Made by a program: the position numbers and the translations under genes. A stretch of DNA of 64,000 bases from Anoplopoma fimbria (lineage: Eukaryota > Chordata > Actinopteri > Perciformes > Anoplopomatidae), in NCBI RefSeq assembly GCF_027596085.1, contig NC_072456.1, positions 16,134,744-16,198,743 on the forward strand, written 5' to 3'. Of the stretch, positions 27,540-39,189 are shown piece by piece. Numbering within the stretch: position 1 is the stretch's first letter; each line of letters begins with the position of its first letter. A model generated the notes under the pieces. That model did not search any database. It saw only the letters and a list, made by a program, of their open reading frames with translations, and was not told where the DNA came from.

Positions 27540-27715
27540 CTCAGGGTTGGCTTCTTCATCATGGTTTCTGAACTGCTCCGATTCCAAGGCCTCATCAACC
27601 AAAGCCAAATCAGAAGCAAATCAAGGCTCCTTTCTGGATTTAAAATCAGTCTCCAGCTTTAAAAGCAGGGGGTAGAACTCTCCTGGGTCATCCTCCCCAT
27701 GCTCTCCATGATCCC
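27540..27715 (-). pseudogene. Degenerate coding-like segment, unrecognised
   Basis: Read on the minus strand, one frame gives a plausible acidic protein segment (EHGEDDPGEFYPLLLKLE, then ALVDEALESEQFRNHDEEAN), interrupted by at least two stop codons. I cannot name a family. It could be a decayed exon, a retrocopy or chance. Confidence 0.25.
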
Positions 27716-28359
27716 ATTTTTACTTGCTTTGTTGCAGATAAGATGGTTTGATTCAAATCACACATATTAAATGGAAAAGGTATTTTATCAGGTATATATA
27801 GGCCAATTTAAACTATTTGCATAATAATATCATTTTCCCTTAGCAACATCTACTCTTACTAATCATATGCACAGGTAATCTAAAACCAGCGAACACAAAT
27901 CCAACACTCTGGTTCATATCGATATGAAGATTTATTGGAATAATTAAAGGGACTAATTTTGAATTGCAGGTATTTTGTTCTCCTGTCAAAAAGCCAGAGG
28001 GGTAAACATTGCACACACATTACATTCAGTATTGATCGTCATTATCTACAGACGAGGGACGATTACAATTAGCAGAAATCGAGTTACTCGCTGTTGTAAC
28101 ATTAAAGCTGCATATGAGGTTAAATGAGCCATTAGATCTTAGTGTTTGTTATAATGAGCCCCTGAAAAGTGTCTACATGAATCGCTCTCATTAAAACGAT
28201 TGAAGGTATATTGTTTAATGTTAAACACCGACCCCTGTAGTTCCTACACGGATTATTAAGATTAGGAAAAAGGTGTTTAACAACAAGGGCAGCTATTATA
28301 TTGGCATCATATAAACACTTGTAATCTGTTGTTTATGATGAATTTTCATCATAAAACAG

Positions 28360-28612
28360 AAGTTAAAATTGGAGATAAAGTTAAAATGAAACCATGCACA
28401 GGAAAGATGGATAGAAATGTTTGACGAGCTACTGTCTCTATAGGGAAATGATGATGACAAGGGATCAAAGCTATTCAATTTACGTCTGCAAAATGAACCC
28501 ATCTATTTGAATAAAAATTAAGTACATATAAGTATATGTTTCATCTCCTGCAACACGGAAGACATGGAACACCCAAGTCTAACAAAATTGTCATTCCCCT
28601 TTCCAGTCATAG
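28360..28612. repeat. Upstream part of the RTP tandem duplication, copy A
   Basis: About 250 bp, including AAAATGAAACCAT and GACGAGCTACT, align with 31890-32130 upstream of the second RTP gene. The duplicated unit therefore covers promoter-distal sequence as well as the gene. Confidence 0.75.
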
Positions 28613-28618
28613 TGTTAA

Positions 28619-29237
28619 CACTGGCTCCCTGTAAGAGCTCGCATCCAGTTTAAGACTCTGGTGGTAGCCTACAGGGCAGTGAAAGGAACAGCTCCTTCCT
28701 ATCTCCAGGCCTTGGTCAAGCCCTACACCCCCGCCCGACCACTTCGCTCTGCTGCCTCGGGGCGATTGGTTGCCCCGTCGCTCAGAGGTCCCTGCGGCCG
28801 ATCCACCCGGTCACAGCTTCTTTCTGTCCTGGCCCCTCAGTGGTGGAATGAACTCCCCACTGACGTCAGGACAGCAGAGTCGCTGCCCATCTTTCGGCGC
28901 AGGCTGAAAACTCACCTCTTCAAGAAGTACTACCCTGAGCCTTCCTCGTAGCACTTATTGAATTCGTATTCGTTTACTGCACTTATCCTATTCGTAGTAG
29001 TTTGTAGCACTTATTATATTCGTATTAGTCTGTTGCAATTATTGTTTTCGTAGTAATTTGCCTCTGCACTATACTTTTGCTCTGGCTTATGCTTTAAGAT
29101 GCTTGTTTAAGAAAGGAGATGCACTTATGACTTCTGGTGACTAGTAGTTCTCTTGAATACCTATGTTGAATACACTTCCTGTAAGTCGCTTTGGATAAAA
29201 GCGTCTGCTAAATGACTGTAATGTAATGTAATGTAAT
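28619..29237 (+). mobile_element. L2/CR1-type LINE 3' fragment
   Basis: The C-terminal end of a non-LTR reverse-transcriptase polyprotein is readable at about 28625-28951 (VAYRAVKGTAPSYLQ, then LAPQWWNELPTDVR and RLKTHLFKKYY). The 3' end is GTCGCTTTGGATAAAAGCGT followed by AATGT repeats, typical of fish L2-like elements. A candidate target duplication GTTAA lies at 28614-28618 and 29238-29242. It splits the duplicated RTP upstream region, so it inserted after, or only in, copy A. Confidence 0.85.
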
Positions 29238-29330
29238 GTTAAACTAGACCCGAAACTTAATAAAACCAAGTTTTCACTTTTAAATAAAATTTTCCTCAAG
29301 TGCTCTATTGGTAGAGTCGAGGTACTTTAA

Positions 29331-29390
29331 AGTTTTATTTTCCTCGAAATCTCTATTGGTAAAGTCACTATACTTTTAGTTTCATTTTCC
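29331..29390 (+). promoter_or_regulatory. ISRE-bearing repeat units upstream of RTP gene A
   Basis: Two ISRE-like sites occur: AGTTTTATTTTCC at 29331-29343 (one mismatch) and AGTTTCATTTTCC at 29378-29390, an exact fit to AGTTTCNNTTTCC. They alternate with CTCTATTGGTAGAGTC, which contains an inverted CCAAT box (ATTGG at 29306, 29355 and 29402). The last unit ends about 60 bp before a shared 61-bp promoter-proximal block. Interferon-regulated transcription is an inference. Confidence 0.7.
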
Positions 29391-29526
29391 TTGAACTCTC
29401 TATTGGTAGAGTCAGTCTCTCAACCGAGGCATTATACGTCATTCTCACAAGTTGTTTGTATACAGTGCAGATCAGCTGTCAGTGTTTTGTCTCCTCTCAG
29501 CCACCAGCACCACTGATACCGACAGG

Positions 29527-30657
29527 ATGGAGCAGCCAGAGTGGACACGTCTCTTCGATATAATAGCAAAGAATCTTAAACAAGGAGACTCCTGGCGTCT
29601 GGAGTTTGATGAAAGTCTTATGCCTAACTGCCAAACACCGGGCTGGAAGAAGTGTATTGTTAGCACCAGTGCAAGGTCAGTGTGTTGGACTACTGTTAAA
29701 TACTGTAGTTTGCACGTTTATGTATGGTATATGTTAGGTTACATTTTTTTTATAGTTGGATACATTAGGTTTATTAAGGTTTGTGCTATGTACATGCACT
29801 ATGTTTTGTTGACCAAAATCACATTGTAGTTCCTCAAAAACTGTTCTCCACATTGTAAACCATTACATTTTAGGGTAATAAGTTGGTTTGATAAATGTTA
29901 GGGTTAAGGATATACATGTATGTTAATGTAATGCCAACTGTAACAAAAGCTGGGTTAGAGTTACATTGACAGAAATAATTTACATGTCAGAACAAAGATC
30001 TTGGTTTCATTCGGTAAACAGCAAAGAGGTAGAGTCAGTCTCTCAACCGAGGCATTATACGTCATTCTCACAAGTTGTTTGTATACAGGAAAGAGGTGTC
30101 AAATGTCTCTCCCCTCCTATTTCACCTGTTGTACTGGCTTCAGTCTAACACGGTTATGAGTCAATAATTAGGATTGTTCAACAGACATCTTACCCAAATA
30201 TATAATTTCCTCTCCCATAGCATCGTTGCTTCCAAATTATTTTATAGCTATTGCTTGAGTTTCCAGTGTAACTTTGGATGGTTGTCATTTTGTTAAAGGG
30301 CCTCTGTCTTTTTCAAGGTACAATTGCACCGAGTGTGGAAGAGGCTGGTCTTCTAACAATGTGAGGGTTGCCTGCCACATGCGCCTGTCAAACAGTCGGG
30401 GTGTTGTCAAGGTGAGGCCCTTCCGTCAGAACTGCAAGATCTGCAGCGACGCCCCAATGGAGAAGCCCAGCATCGACTCAGAGAACACCAAAACCCTTCT
30501 GAAGAATCTTGTTGAGAAAATAAGAATAAAATGCTACAATGAATACCTGGGCAAAAAGAACAGGCCTTTCAAAAGATTTGATGGTAAAATGCCACATGAG
30601 CCTGCTCACTGTGAGGCCTGCATGCAAGGCATTTGTCCAAAAAATCGGTCTTTTTAA
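29527..30657 (+). CDS. Receptor-transporting protein-like, gene A (two exons)
   Basis: A member of the RTP (3CxxxC zinc-binding) family, whose mammalian members chaperone receptors to the surface; RTP4 is an interferon-induced antiviral factor (family knowledge). The exons are 29527-29675 and 30318-30657, giving 162 residues. The junction completes an Arg codon. Exon 1 begins MEQPEWTRLF and has GDSWRLEFD. Exon 2 has three CxxC knuckles: YNCTECGRGW, NCKICSDAPMEKPS and HCEACMQGIC. The protein ends shortly after the last knuckle, so it lacks the C-terminal membrane anchor of human RTP1-RTP4. It is paired with a second copy 2.8 kb downstream. AATAAA at 31187-31192 is the likely poly-A site, and a MITE sits in the 3' UTR. 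Orthology to a particular RTP number is uncertain. Confidence 0.92.
30028..30088 (+). repeat. Promoter-proximal block copied into RTP gene A intron
   Basis: These 61 bp are identical to 29405-29465, just upstream of RTP gene A, and to 32334-32394, just upstream of RTP gene B. The block runs from GGTAGAGTCAG to GTATACAG and contains TACGTCA, a half CRE. It lies within intron 1 of gene A. Confidence 0.9.
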
Positions 30658-30690
30658 CATAAAAAAAAAAAAAAAAGTTGTATGGACACA

Positions 30691-30710
30691 CATATATATA
30701 TATATATATA
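30691..30710. repeat. (AT)n microsatellite
   Basis: Short AT run directly before MITE copy 4. Confidence 0.85.
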
Positions 30711-30906
30711 CAGTACCAGTCAAAAGTTACGGTTATTTTTTTTTATACATTGTAGATTAATATTGAAGACATCCAAACTATGAAGGAACACATATGGAAT
30801 TATGTGGTAAACAAACAAATGCTCAACAAACCAGAATATTTATTTTATTTTAGATTCTTCAAAGTAGTTGAATGAGAAGGTGTGTCCAAACTTTTGACTG
30901 GTACTG
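30711..30906. mobile_element. Tc1/mariner-type MITE, copy 4
   Basis: The right inverted repeat is intact, but the left one is cut short after CAGTACCAGTCAAAAGTT. It sits in the presumed 3' UTR of RTP gene A; the homologous 3' UTR of gene B lacks it. Confidence 0.85.
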
Positions 30907-31830
30907 TATATAAATATATGTGTGTGCGTGTGTGTGTGAGGGTTTTGGGCTGTCGCGAGTGTTTTTATGCCTAAGCTCATATTGAATAAGCATCAGTTGT
31001 ATAAGACTTCACCTCCTGTCATTCTGTTACATTGTGTTGCTTCCATCATTTTCATATGATAATCAAGTGCATATAAGCTTTCATATATATTCCTCTCGGT
31101 TTCTTCCTGTTTTTATTTTTCTTTAAAATATGAATTTGTCTGCTCAAAAGCATTAAAACAGCTTTCTTACAAAAAGAAATGTGATAAATAAATGTGATTG
31201 CATACAATTAACCAAACATATTTGTGATTTGTAGCGTGGGTGTTTCTTATTTTCAAATAAATTCTTCTAAGTTATTTATTATTTATATAAAGGAATCACT
31301 AAGGTACACTGATATATGAACAGTGGAATATATAAATATTAGAATAATTATTTGGACATGTGCTGGTAAGAATTTTAGAAATGTGATATTACCATAGACT
31401 GTAAATAAGAAAGATATTACATGCAGTGCATACATAGGTTGAAGACATGGCAGCGTATCACCAGCAAGAGGCAGTGTATACAACAAGAAAACATTTCAGT
31501 TTCATTTCTCCTGCAGTCCTTCACTAGTGAGTGCTCTGAAGATTTTAAGAAACACAAAGGCAGCGATCGTATTTCAGTTGGTCTACACTAATCACATTAT
31601 TTTGTGTGATATATTAGTAAATCACACACAAATCTGTAACTTTTTCTTTAGATGGGGTTACCCTTCTCTTCATTTCAGTGTATAAATAGACCACACAGAA
31701 ATAAGATCATCTACTAATAATTTTGTATATGCTTAACATGTGACCAATCAATACAAACTGGTCATTACGCATTCAATTCCCAGTGCAAATCTTGACCTGC
31801 AACTTAAAGAACACAGATTTACATTTTGTA

Positions 31831-32130
31831 AGTTTCATTGTCCATTAACACTCTATTGGTAGAGTCACCTGTTTATATACTGTACAAATTTAGTTAAAAT
31901 GAAACCATTTCCGAAGGATGTAGATATGTTCGACGAGCTACTTTCTCTATAGGAAACGAGAATGACAGTGGATCATCTGCATTAAAGGAAAATTAATTCT
32001 GGAAAATGATACCATCTATTTGTATAAAGATATGGTAAATATAAGCATATGTTTTCATCTTCAACGCAGAAGACATAAAACACCCTAGCCTTTCAAACTT
32101 GTCATTCCCCACTCCAGTATTAGTAAAAAA
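31831..32130. repeat. Upstream part of the RTP tandem duplication, copy B
   Basis: It begins with an outlying repeat unit (AGTTTCATTGTCC, one mismatch to the ISRE, then CTCTATTGGTAGAGTC). From 31890 it aligns with 28360-28612. Confidence 0.7.
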
Positions 32131-32169
32131 CTAGACACGAAAGTTAAGGAAACTGGGTTGCAACTCTTA

Positions 32170-32319
32170 AGTTTCGTTTTCTCTCTATCGGTAGAGTCAC
32201 AGTACTTTTAAGTTTCATTTTCCTTGAACTCTCTATTGGTAGAGTCACAGTACTTTTAACTTTCATTTTCCTTGAACTCTCTATTGGTAGAGTCACAGTA
32301 CTTTTAACTTTCATTTTCC
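32170..32319 (+). promoter_or_regulatory. ISRE tandem array upstream of RTP gene B
   Basis: Four sites occur: AGTTTCGTTTTCT (32170-32182), AGTTTCATTTTCC (32211-32223), and ACTTTCATTTTCC twice (32259-32271 and 32307-32319). The last three are spaced exactly 48 bp apart. Each unit also contains CTCTATTGGTAGAGTC with an inverted CCAAT box. The first two fit AGTTTCNNTTTCY exactly; the other two carry a G-to-C change giving GAAAGT on the opposite strand. The array ends about 140 bp before the ATG. Response to interferon regulatory factors is inferred. Confidence 0.75.
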
Positions 32320-32456
32320 TTGAACTCTCTATTGGTAGAGTCAGTCTCTCAACCGAGGCATTATACGTCATTCTCACAAGTTGTTTGTATACAGTGCAGA
32401 TCAGCTGTCAGTGTTTTGTCTCTTCTTCAGCCACCAGCACCACTGATACCGACAGG

Positions 32457-33282
32457 ATGGAGCAGCCAGAGTGGACACGTCTCTTCGAGATAACAGCAAA
32501 GAATCTTAAACAAGGAGACTCCTGGCGTCTGGAGTTTGATGAAAATCTTGTGCCTGACTGTCCAAACCCAGGCTGGGAGCAGTACATCCGGAACACAGGT
32601 GCCAGGTCAGTAAGTTGGACTACTGTTAATTAGTGTAGTGTTGTCATGTGTATATACAGTATTGTATATCTTTACTTCATATAAATGATGGTTCAGGAGA
32701 TACATTTGGCATGTACTTGTAATACTTAAGTTATGTTGACAAAATATGACAAAATGATTTGGGGACCAAAACTGGTGCACAATGTATACCTCTAAATGTT
32801 AGGGTCAGCTTAGGCTGATGGAAATTCATGTTGTTAATGTTAATGCCATGACCAGTATTACACAAGCTTGATTATTTTAGAGCTATATTGAAGGAAGAAA
32901 TAATGGGCCAGTTCAGACTTTCTTTAACTTGGGTCCTCTGTCATTTTCAAGGTTCAAATGCACTCTGTGTGGAAGAACCTGGCCTTCCAACCGGGTGATG
33001 GTGGTTTTCCACATGCACCTGTCAAACAGTCAGGGCGTGGTCAAGGTGAGGCCCTTTCGTCAGAACTGCAAGAGGTGCAGCGACGCCCCAATGGAAAAGC
33101 CCAGCATCGCCTCCGAGAACATCGACATCATCCTGGAGAATCTGATGGAGAAGATAAGAATAAAATGCTACCATGAAAACCTGGGCAAAACAAGCAAGCC
33201 TTTTGTAAGCCTGGAAGTCAAAAGTCCACATGAGCCTGCTCACTGTGAAGCCTGTCGTCTAGGCATCTGTACAAGGAATTGA
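32457..33282 (+). CDS. Receptor-transporting protein-like, gene B (two exons)
   Basis: Tandem paralog of gene A. The exons are 32457-32605 and 32952-33282, giving 159 residues. The exon-1 lengths are identical (149 nt) and the junction phase is the same. The knuckles FKCTLCGRTW, NCKRCSDAPMEKPS and HCEACRLGIC are kept. The protein stops right after the last knuckle (TRN), again without a membrane anchor. AATAAA at 33566-33571. The intron is only 346 bp and lacks the extra promoter-block copy found in gene A. Role by family: zinc-dependent receptor chaperone or antiviral effector; the ISRE array upstream favours an immune role. Confidence 0.92.
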
Positions 33283-33571
33283 GCTTGAGTTGTTTTAAAG
33301 CTAGCCTTTATGTTAATTGAAAATAATAATATTTGTCTCAGCCTTTAATGCCTTAATTTATATAAGCAAATCATTAATTACATAATACAATGATGATTGT
33401 ATTTATTTAATATGTCATTGTATTGTGCCCTCTATCATTTATTAGTAATCATTTGCATGTAAACATTTCGGGGAGTCTTGTTGGTAGTCAGTGGTCTTTA
33501 AAATATGAATGTATCTGCTGCAAAGCATTAAACAAGCCTTCTTATCATCAGAAATGTCATGGATAAATAAA

Positions 33572-34521
33572 GTGTATACAAATATAATCTAAATTATAAT
33601 CTTGTGATTTGTACTGAGGGTATTTTTTTCTCAAAAAAGTCGTCTGATTTATTTATTATTTAAAAAGGCACTAAATGAGAAGACGGAGACGTGCCATTGA
33701 ATTTTGACATTGAAAGTATGTATAAAGGGGTTGCTAAGGTAAAATACTCTGTAAACAGTACAATACTTAAATATCAAATGTTATATCTGGACATGAGCAG
33801 GTGAAATGTAGAAAAGGGGATATTATTCATACAGTAGGTTTATTCTTTTTTATGCATGTCGCAGCTAGGTGGTAACAGGTCTATAGCCCACAGGAAATGT
33901 GTGCCATAGAGGTGGTGCCTGTACGTGACAGACGGGAACACCACTGCAATAGCCTGGTCCATTTTGACTGACAACTTTAATATAAAATGAAAAACATTTG
34001 GTTGGCAGGAGGTTTAGGGGGACACCGGAGGACACATGTTTCTCACAGGCCATCCACTGTTTATTTGCGTATGACCAGCAGGTGTGACACTGATGCCACT
34101 GTAGTCAGTCTGCATGTCACACATTCTGGTAGAATACATTATTGGATTGTCTTTGTTTTGTATGAAACCACAGACAGGGAAAGTAGCTGCCGAGAAGAGC
34201 TTTACATATCCCACTTCATTTGCCATGGGTTTGTCTACATCACGCTTGGTTTACACTGGCACTATATATATATCGGCCACTAAGGCTGAATTTAGTCTCG
34301 CAAGAGTGACTTTGCCAGGTAAGTGGAGGGAAATACTTTTTCTGTCTGATTATGGTTATTTATGGACAGGCAACTGTCCTGTTCATACAATTAACAACTA
34401 AAAGCAGATGTTCCAATAAATCAGTTTGATGATTAATCTGTGTGTTCTCCAAACATGTGATACTGAAGAATCGGCTTTAATCGGACGACTGTAGAAAGAT
34501 AAAGATTTATCTCTTGCCATC
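33572..34521. other. Intergenic, RTP gene B to channel gene 1
   Basis: No exon is recognised. A TATA-like ACTATATATATATCGG lies at 34261-34276, about 250 bp before the first ATG of channel gene 1, and could be its core promoter. Confidence 0.4.
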
Positions 34522-37500
34522 ATGACACCAAAGGTAATGTATCTTCTCCTGGTGCATATGCTGTATGTTATGATGTATTTCAGAGACTAAATACAGTATC
34601 AGTTATTGGTTGCATCTTTTCTGTAACTGATAACCTTTTTCTTAAACAATCCAGAATTAACAGTTTAGTTGCTTAAATTAAAACATTTTTTGTAATTGTT
34701 GTGTGATTCTAGTGGCTCCCTTCGTCAGTCAACCTGGTCATGCTTCTCATTCTTATGCCAGGTAAGCTTTTTGGTCAGCACAATATTGAATATTAGGCAT
34801 GCTCATATCACAAGTTTTTTGCAAAGGAGATAACCGACAAGGTTATATAGAATGAAACAGCTATGGAGAATGTGCACTGCATGGTCACTTATACAACTTA
34901 TAATGTAGCCTATGTGCAATATTGTGTACCGGAAAACTTAATTTTTTTGTGTTCTGCATTAAATTGGAAATTAGTTAATATAAATCCCAATGATTACTGT
35001 TAACTAATGTTGAGACCACCCCTTATTTTTTTTATCCATTTTGTTAGTTGCAGGTCAGCTGATTTGTTGAAAGTAAGCCAGAGCATGTTTATGACTGGAT
35101 TTTTAATTTTTGAATCTTCCCGTCAGCTGTGTGCAGTGCCATCCAGGTGAACTGCTCTCAGCCGAACCAACCAGCCCTGCTGGAAGCTCTGAGGCCATTG
35201 TTTAACCTGAGCTCCATACGACCCGTCATGAACATGACAACCTACACTAACGTCAGTACATACTTCACCATGTATGGGATACTAGGAGTGGTATGTTTCA
35301 GCTCTCAGTAGATAAGAATAAGTAGCATTATACTGTATACTGATTAAACCTCTTCATTATATCTCTGGCCTCCACTAAGACTTCCTTGAGGAATCAGTTG
35401 GTCCCCAAAAAACACATTAGAAACACTGTCATTGTTTTTGTGTCTTAAAGCAGGTTTTCTTGTCTTCCAGGATGAAAAGGCTCAACTCTTGCTCACTTTC
35501 CTTTGGCTTAATTATGTATGTACTGCAATCATCCATGTTCGTTTCTCGCTCTGTAATTGTGGGATTATTTTTTGTGAATGACGTGATTATTACTTATACG
35601 ACGTGCTCTGTGCACTGACACTAGCTTTTTGGTTTTAGTGGTGGATGAACGAGTTTGTCAGCTGGGACCCAATCCAGTGCGGCACTGACAAGATTTCTCT
35701 TCCCAGAACCCTGTTTTGGGTGCCAGATATTGTTATCAATGAATTGTGAGTATATATTATTTATATATATTATGTAAAACTAAACCATGTTAGACATGTT
35801 TTTCAAATGGCTAAATAAATTCCCAAACCCGCTGAGCACAGTAGCTTTTACCAAATGGTAATCAAACAGGAGTAAATAGTGCATTTTTAAGGACTATATT
35901 CAGCCGTGGATTAATACACAATTGGTGGTCTCGAGAGTGTTTCCAGACGCAGCACGATGTATTTGGAATTAACTCAAAATACACTGCAATGCACATGTTC
36001 GCTGTCATGAAGGAAAATGTCACACAACAGAGTAATTAATTTATGTGTTTTCAGGATGTGGCGAAACAGGCAATATTTGTTAGAAGGATGAAATTGTTTT
36101 GCTTTTTGTTTTTTGTTATTTTTGTAAATTAGAGGTGCCATTGTGTAATTTTACAGGTGTTTCACTCATAACTCCTCTGCTTGTTCCTGTCTTGCAGTAT
36201 GGATGAAAACACAGCCCCCCATGTCCCATATGTGTACCTGTATAGCAGTGGTATGGTGCACGATGCTCTACCAGTCAAAGTTGTCAGCTCTTGTAACCTC
36301 GATATCTATACCTTCCCCTTCGATATACAGAACTGCACTATGACTTTCAACTCCTATCTCCACGTTGGTAAGGCACTTCACCAAATGTCTTGTTTCCTGT
36401 CTTTATAGACTTTTGCATGCTGTGCTTGGACAAAAACAACCAAGAAATATAAATGTAAGAGGCAGTAAGTCATCGTTGTCCCTTTTGTGAGCAGTAATGC
36501 ATGTTTAACTTTAATGCTGTCAAAATCTATTTCAGTACAACTAAGGGTGCTTTTTAACAAGAATATTGTGTGATGTGTGCTGGACAACGTTTTATTGTAG
36601 GTGCACCATGGCACCTGCTATTTTAGAGGTATTGCAAATGGATTGACCTCAGAGATGGGATGTCTAATGACCATGTGGGAGGGAGGAATATCTATTGCAC
36701 TTTTCATTAGAAGTTTACAGTGATAAGCTTGTTACAGACAACAAATGTGAATAAGATCTAAATAATATATATTGGGTTTTTTAACTATGTATTCCTATAT
36801 TTCTGCAATGTCATGTGGATATGTTAAGTGACCTTGACTTTACAGAATATTATGTTTCTCTATTCCTCTCCTCCCAGCGCATGACATACAGATTTCCCTG
36901 GGGAGGAGGGCAAATATGATAACAGAGCTCTCCAAGAAGGTGATGACCACCATGGGGGAGTGGGAGCTGCTGGAAATCACCTCCTTCAAAGACAGCGGAC
37001 AATCTGATAATAATGACATTGATAAGCTTATATTTCATGTGGGTTGATTGTCTGTAAATTGCAGATATTGCACCTTATATTGCATTTCAGTCTCAGATTA
37101 AGAGTGTATTGGGTTTGAAGCCCGCAAACCTATGTTGTGAAATTTCTTAATTTACTTTATCATTCTGTCCGTTTAACTTTCGTTCATCCTATTATAAATA
37201 TAAGTCCCATTCAAATCCTTACTGTGTACTTTATGTAAAGATACTGTATGTGGACATGGAGTTGTGACAGCAATATTTCACAGCAAAAAAAGTCTAAATG
37301 CTCAATTTAAAATTTGCACAGAATGGGTACCTAACAATGTTTTTTGCATCTGACTTTTGCAGGTGTTAGTGAGGCGCCGGGCCACTCTCTATGTGGTGAA
37401 CCTCCTGATCCCCAGCTGCTTCCTCATCACAGTGGACCTCTTCAGTTTCCTGCTGCCTCCCCAGAATGTGGACCGTTCCTCCTTCAAGATGACACTGATC

Positions 37501-39189
37501 TTGGGCTACACTGTCTTCCTGCTCATCATGAACGACCTGCTGCCCATCACCGGAAACACCATACCTCTAATAAGTGAGTGTTATTAAGGTTCAGCAAAGG
37601 TTCTCTGTATGTACTGAAATCCGTGACATCTGCAGCTTGCTCTTAAATGTGTTTGTTGTATTCTGCTGTTGCTCTAGTTGTTACTGAGGAGCATCATTCA
37701 TTGTTTGAATGAGTATATGAGCTGCTGCATGAGCAGTGTATACTGCCTATCTTGTGGTCAAAAGTGTAAACAATGAAATAATGATGATGCACCTTCTCTA
37801 TTACATATTAGCATAGCCAATATATACTGCATGAGTCTAAAGCAAAATTTTACTTTGCGGAAAAGCTATCATCCCTCATTCATTCCACCTGTTCAAGTAA
37901 AGCTACTACAAGGACCATTCATTTTGTGTTGATTTTGGCACCGAAGCTTTACTTGTGGCCGGAGGGTGAGACTCTTCTCCGGGGCAATGAGCTCCCTTCC
38001 TCCCGCCGGAGCTTCCGACTTCAGGTCGAAGGCAGCAGCAAAGTCGGATCTGGGTCAGATAAGACTATATAGAAATGGACGGTCTTCTCGTTGATTGTCT
38101 TGCTTACTTATGATGTTCATATAGAAGCATCACTATTAAATTGAGACTGTTTCATAAGCAGTTAAAAGTTCCTCACAGTTCTTCAACCTTAATTTCACCC
38201 TGCAGATGAGATGTCTATCCGTGGTCCTCAGTGGACCGTTTGCTCACATTTAACGAGATTACAGGTTTTCATTGCAGAAAAATCAAAGATCTTATGCACA
38301 TGAGTAGGTATTGTGGACAATCGTTCAAATCGGCTGCAATTTTGATTTCCATTCCTAATTCCAAAAACAGATACTTTGGGCAAACAATGTTCAGATTTAC
38401 GTAGAATGTACATATGAATTTCCAAAAGGGGTACAGGGAGGTTTTCATTTTTTTACCAGCATAGGCATATGTCCTCTGTATGATTTACAGTAAATAATAA
38501 AAACAACATTCTTACCCCTCTCCCCGGTCTCTCTCTCTGGCAGATGTGTTCTTCTCTCTCTGCTTGGCTCTAATGGTGGCCAGTCTACTGGAGACTATCC
38601 TCATCACCAACCTGCTGTGTGGCTCTGCTGACTTCTCTCCAGTCCCCACCTGGATTCAAGTGCTTGTTCTCCAAATTCTGGGCCGTCTTGTTTGCCTGCA
38701 TCTGAAGACTAAAGGACCAAGAGATTCAGGTGGTTAAATATACTAAATTTTGAAATGTTATATTACAGAATATGACTTGATATACTGTGCAAAGTAATTC
38801 AGATGGATCAGTATGATTGCTCATACACATTCACACACTGTAGGAGTAGATGTAATAATATCTTTTTTTTTATTTAAACTTTTTTCCTTTGAAAACTAGA
38901 TATGAAACCCAATGCTGTGGTGGCACAGCAAAAACCTGATGATGAGTTTGCAGAGGAGATGGGGCTGGTGGTGGAGGACAAGGCCCTTCAGGAGCTGAAG
39001 AGCCTTCGCAAGAACCTCCAGGCCATCCGCCTCCAGGTGGAGCAGCAGCTGAGTGGAAGCAAGGGCTCAGAGGAGTGGATCCAGGTGGGTTTCATCATAG
39101 ACCGCCTGCTGTTCGGCCTCTACATCCTCTTCGTATCAGTCAGCTTCATTACCATCATCATTATCTGGGCTAACTCATACACTCTGTAG
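34522..39189 (+). CDS. 5-HT3 receptor-like cys-loop channel subunit, gene 1
   Basis: A pentameric ligand-gated cation channel subunit of the 5-HT3 type (HTR3C/E-like), at the plasma membrane. Ten exons: 34522-34533, 34713-34761, 35127-35290, 35471-35515, 35639-35745, 36198-36367, 36878-37038, 37363-37573, 38544-38729 and 38900-39189. They total 1395 nt, or 464 residues, all phases consistent. Exons 1-2 give a signal peptide ([11 protein letters not shown]). The cys-loop is Cys158-Cys172 with FPFD inside. Loop A keeps INE at 123-125. The loop-B position is Tyr179, where 5-HT3A has Trp183. M1-M3 are within [37 protein letters not shown] and [19 protein letters not shown]; Asp precedes Arg at the start of M2, the acidic ring expected for cation selectivity. 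The MA helix and M4 are in the last exon. AATAAA at 39446. The true ligand is not established. Confidence 0.93.

Noticed and set aside
32144..32377. Minus-strand frame of repeated LPIESSRKMKVKSTVT units
   Set aside because: It is simply the translation of the 48-bp ISRE tandem repeat on the opposite strand.
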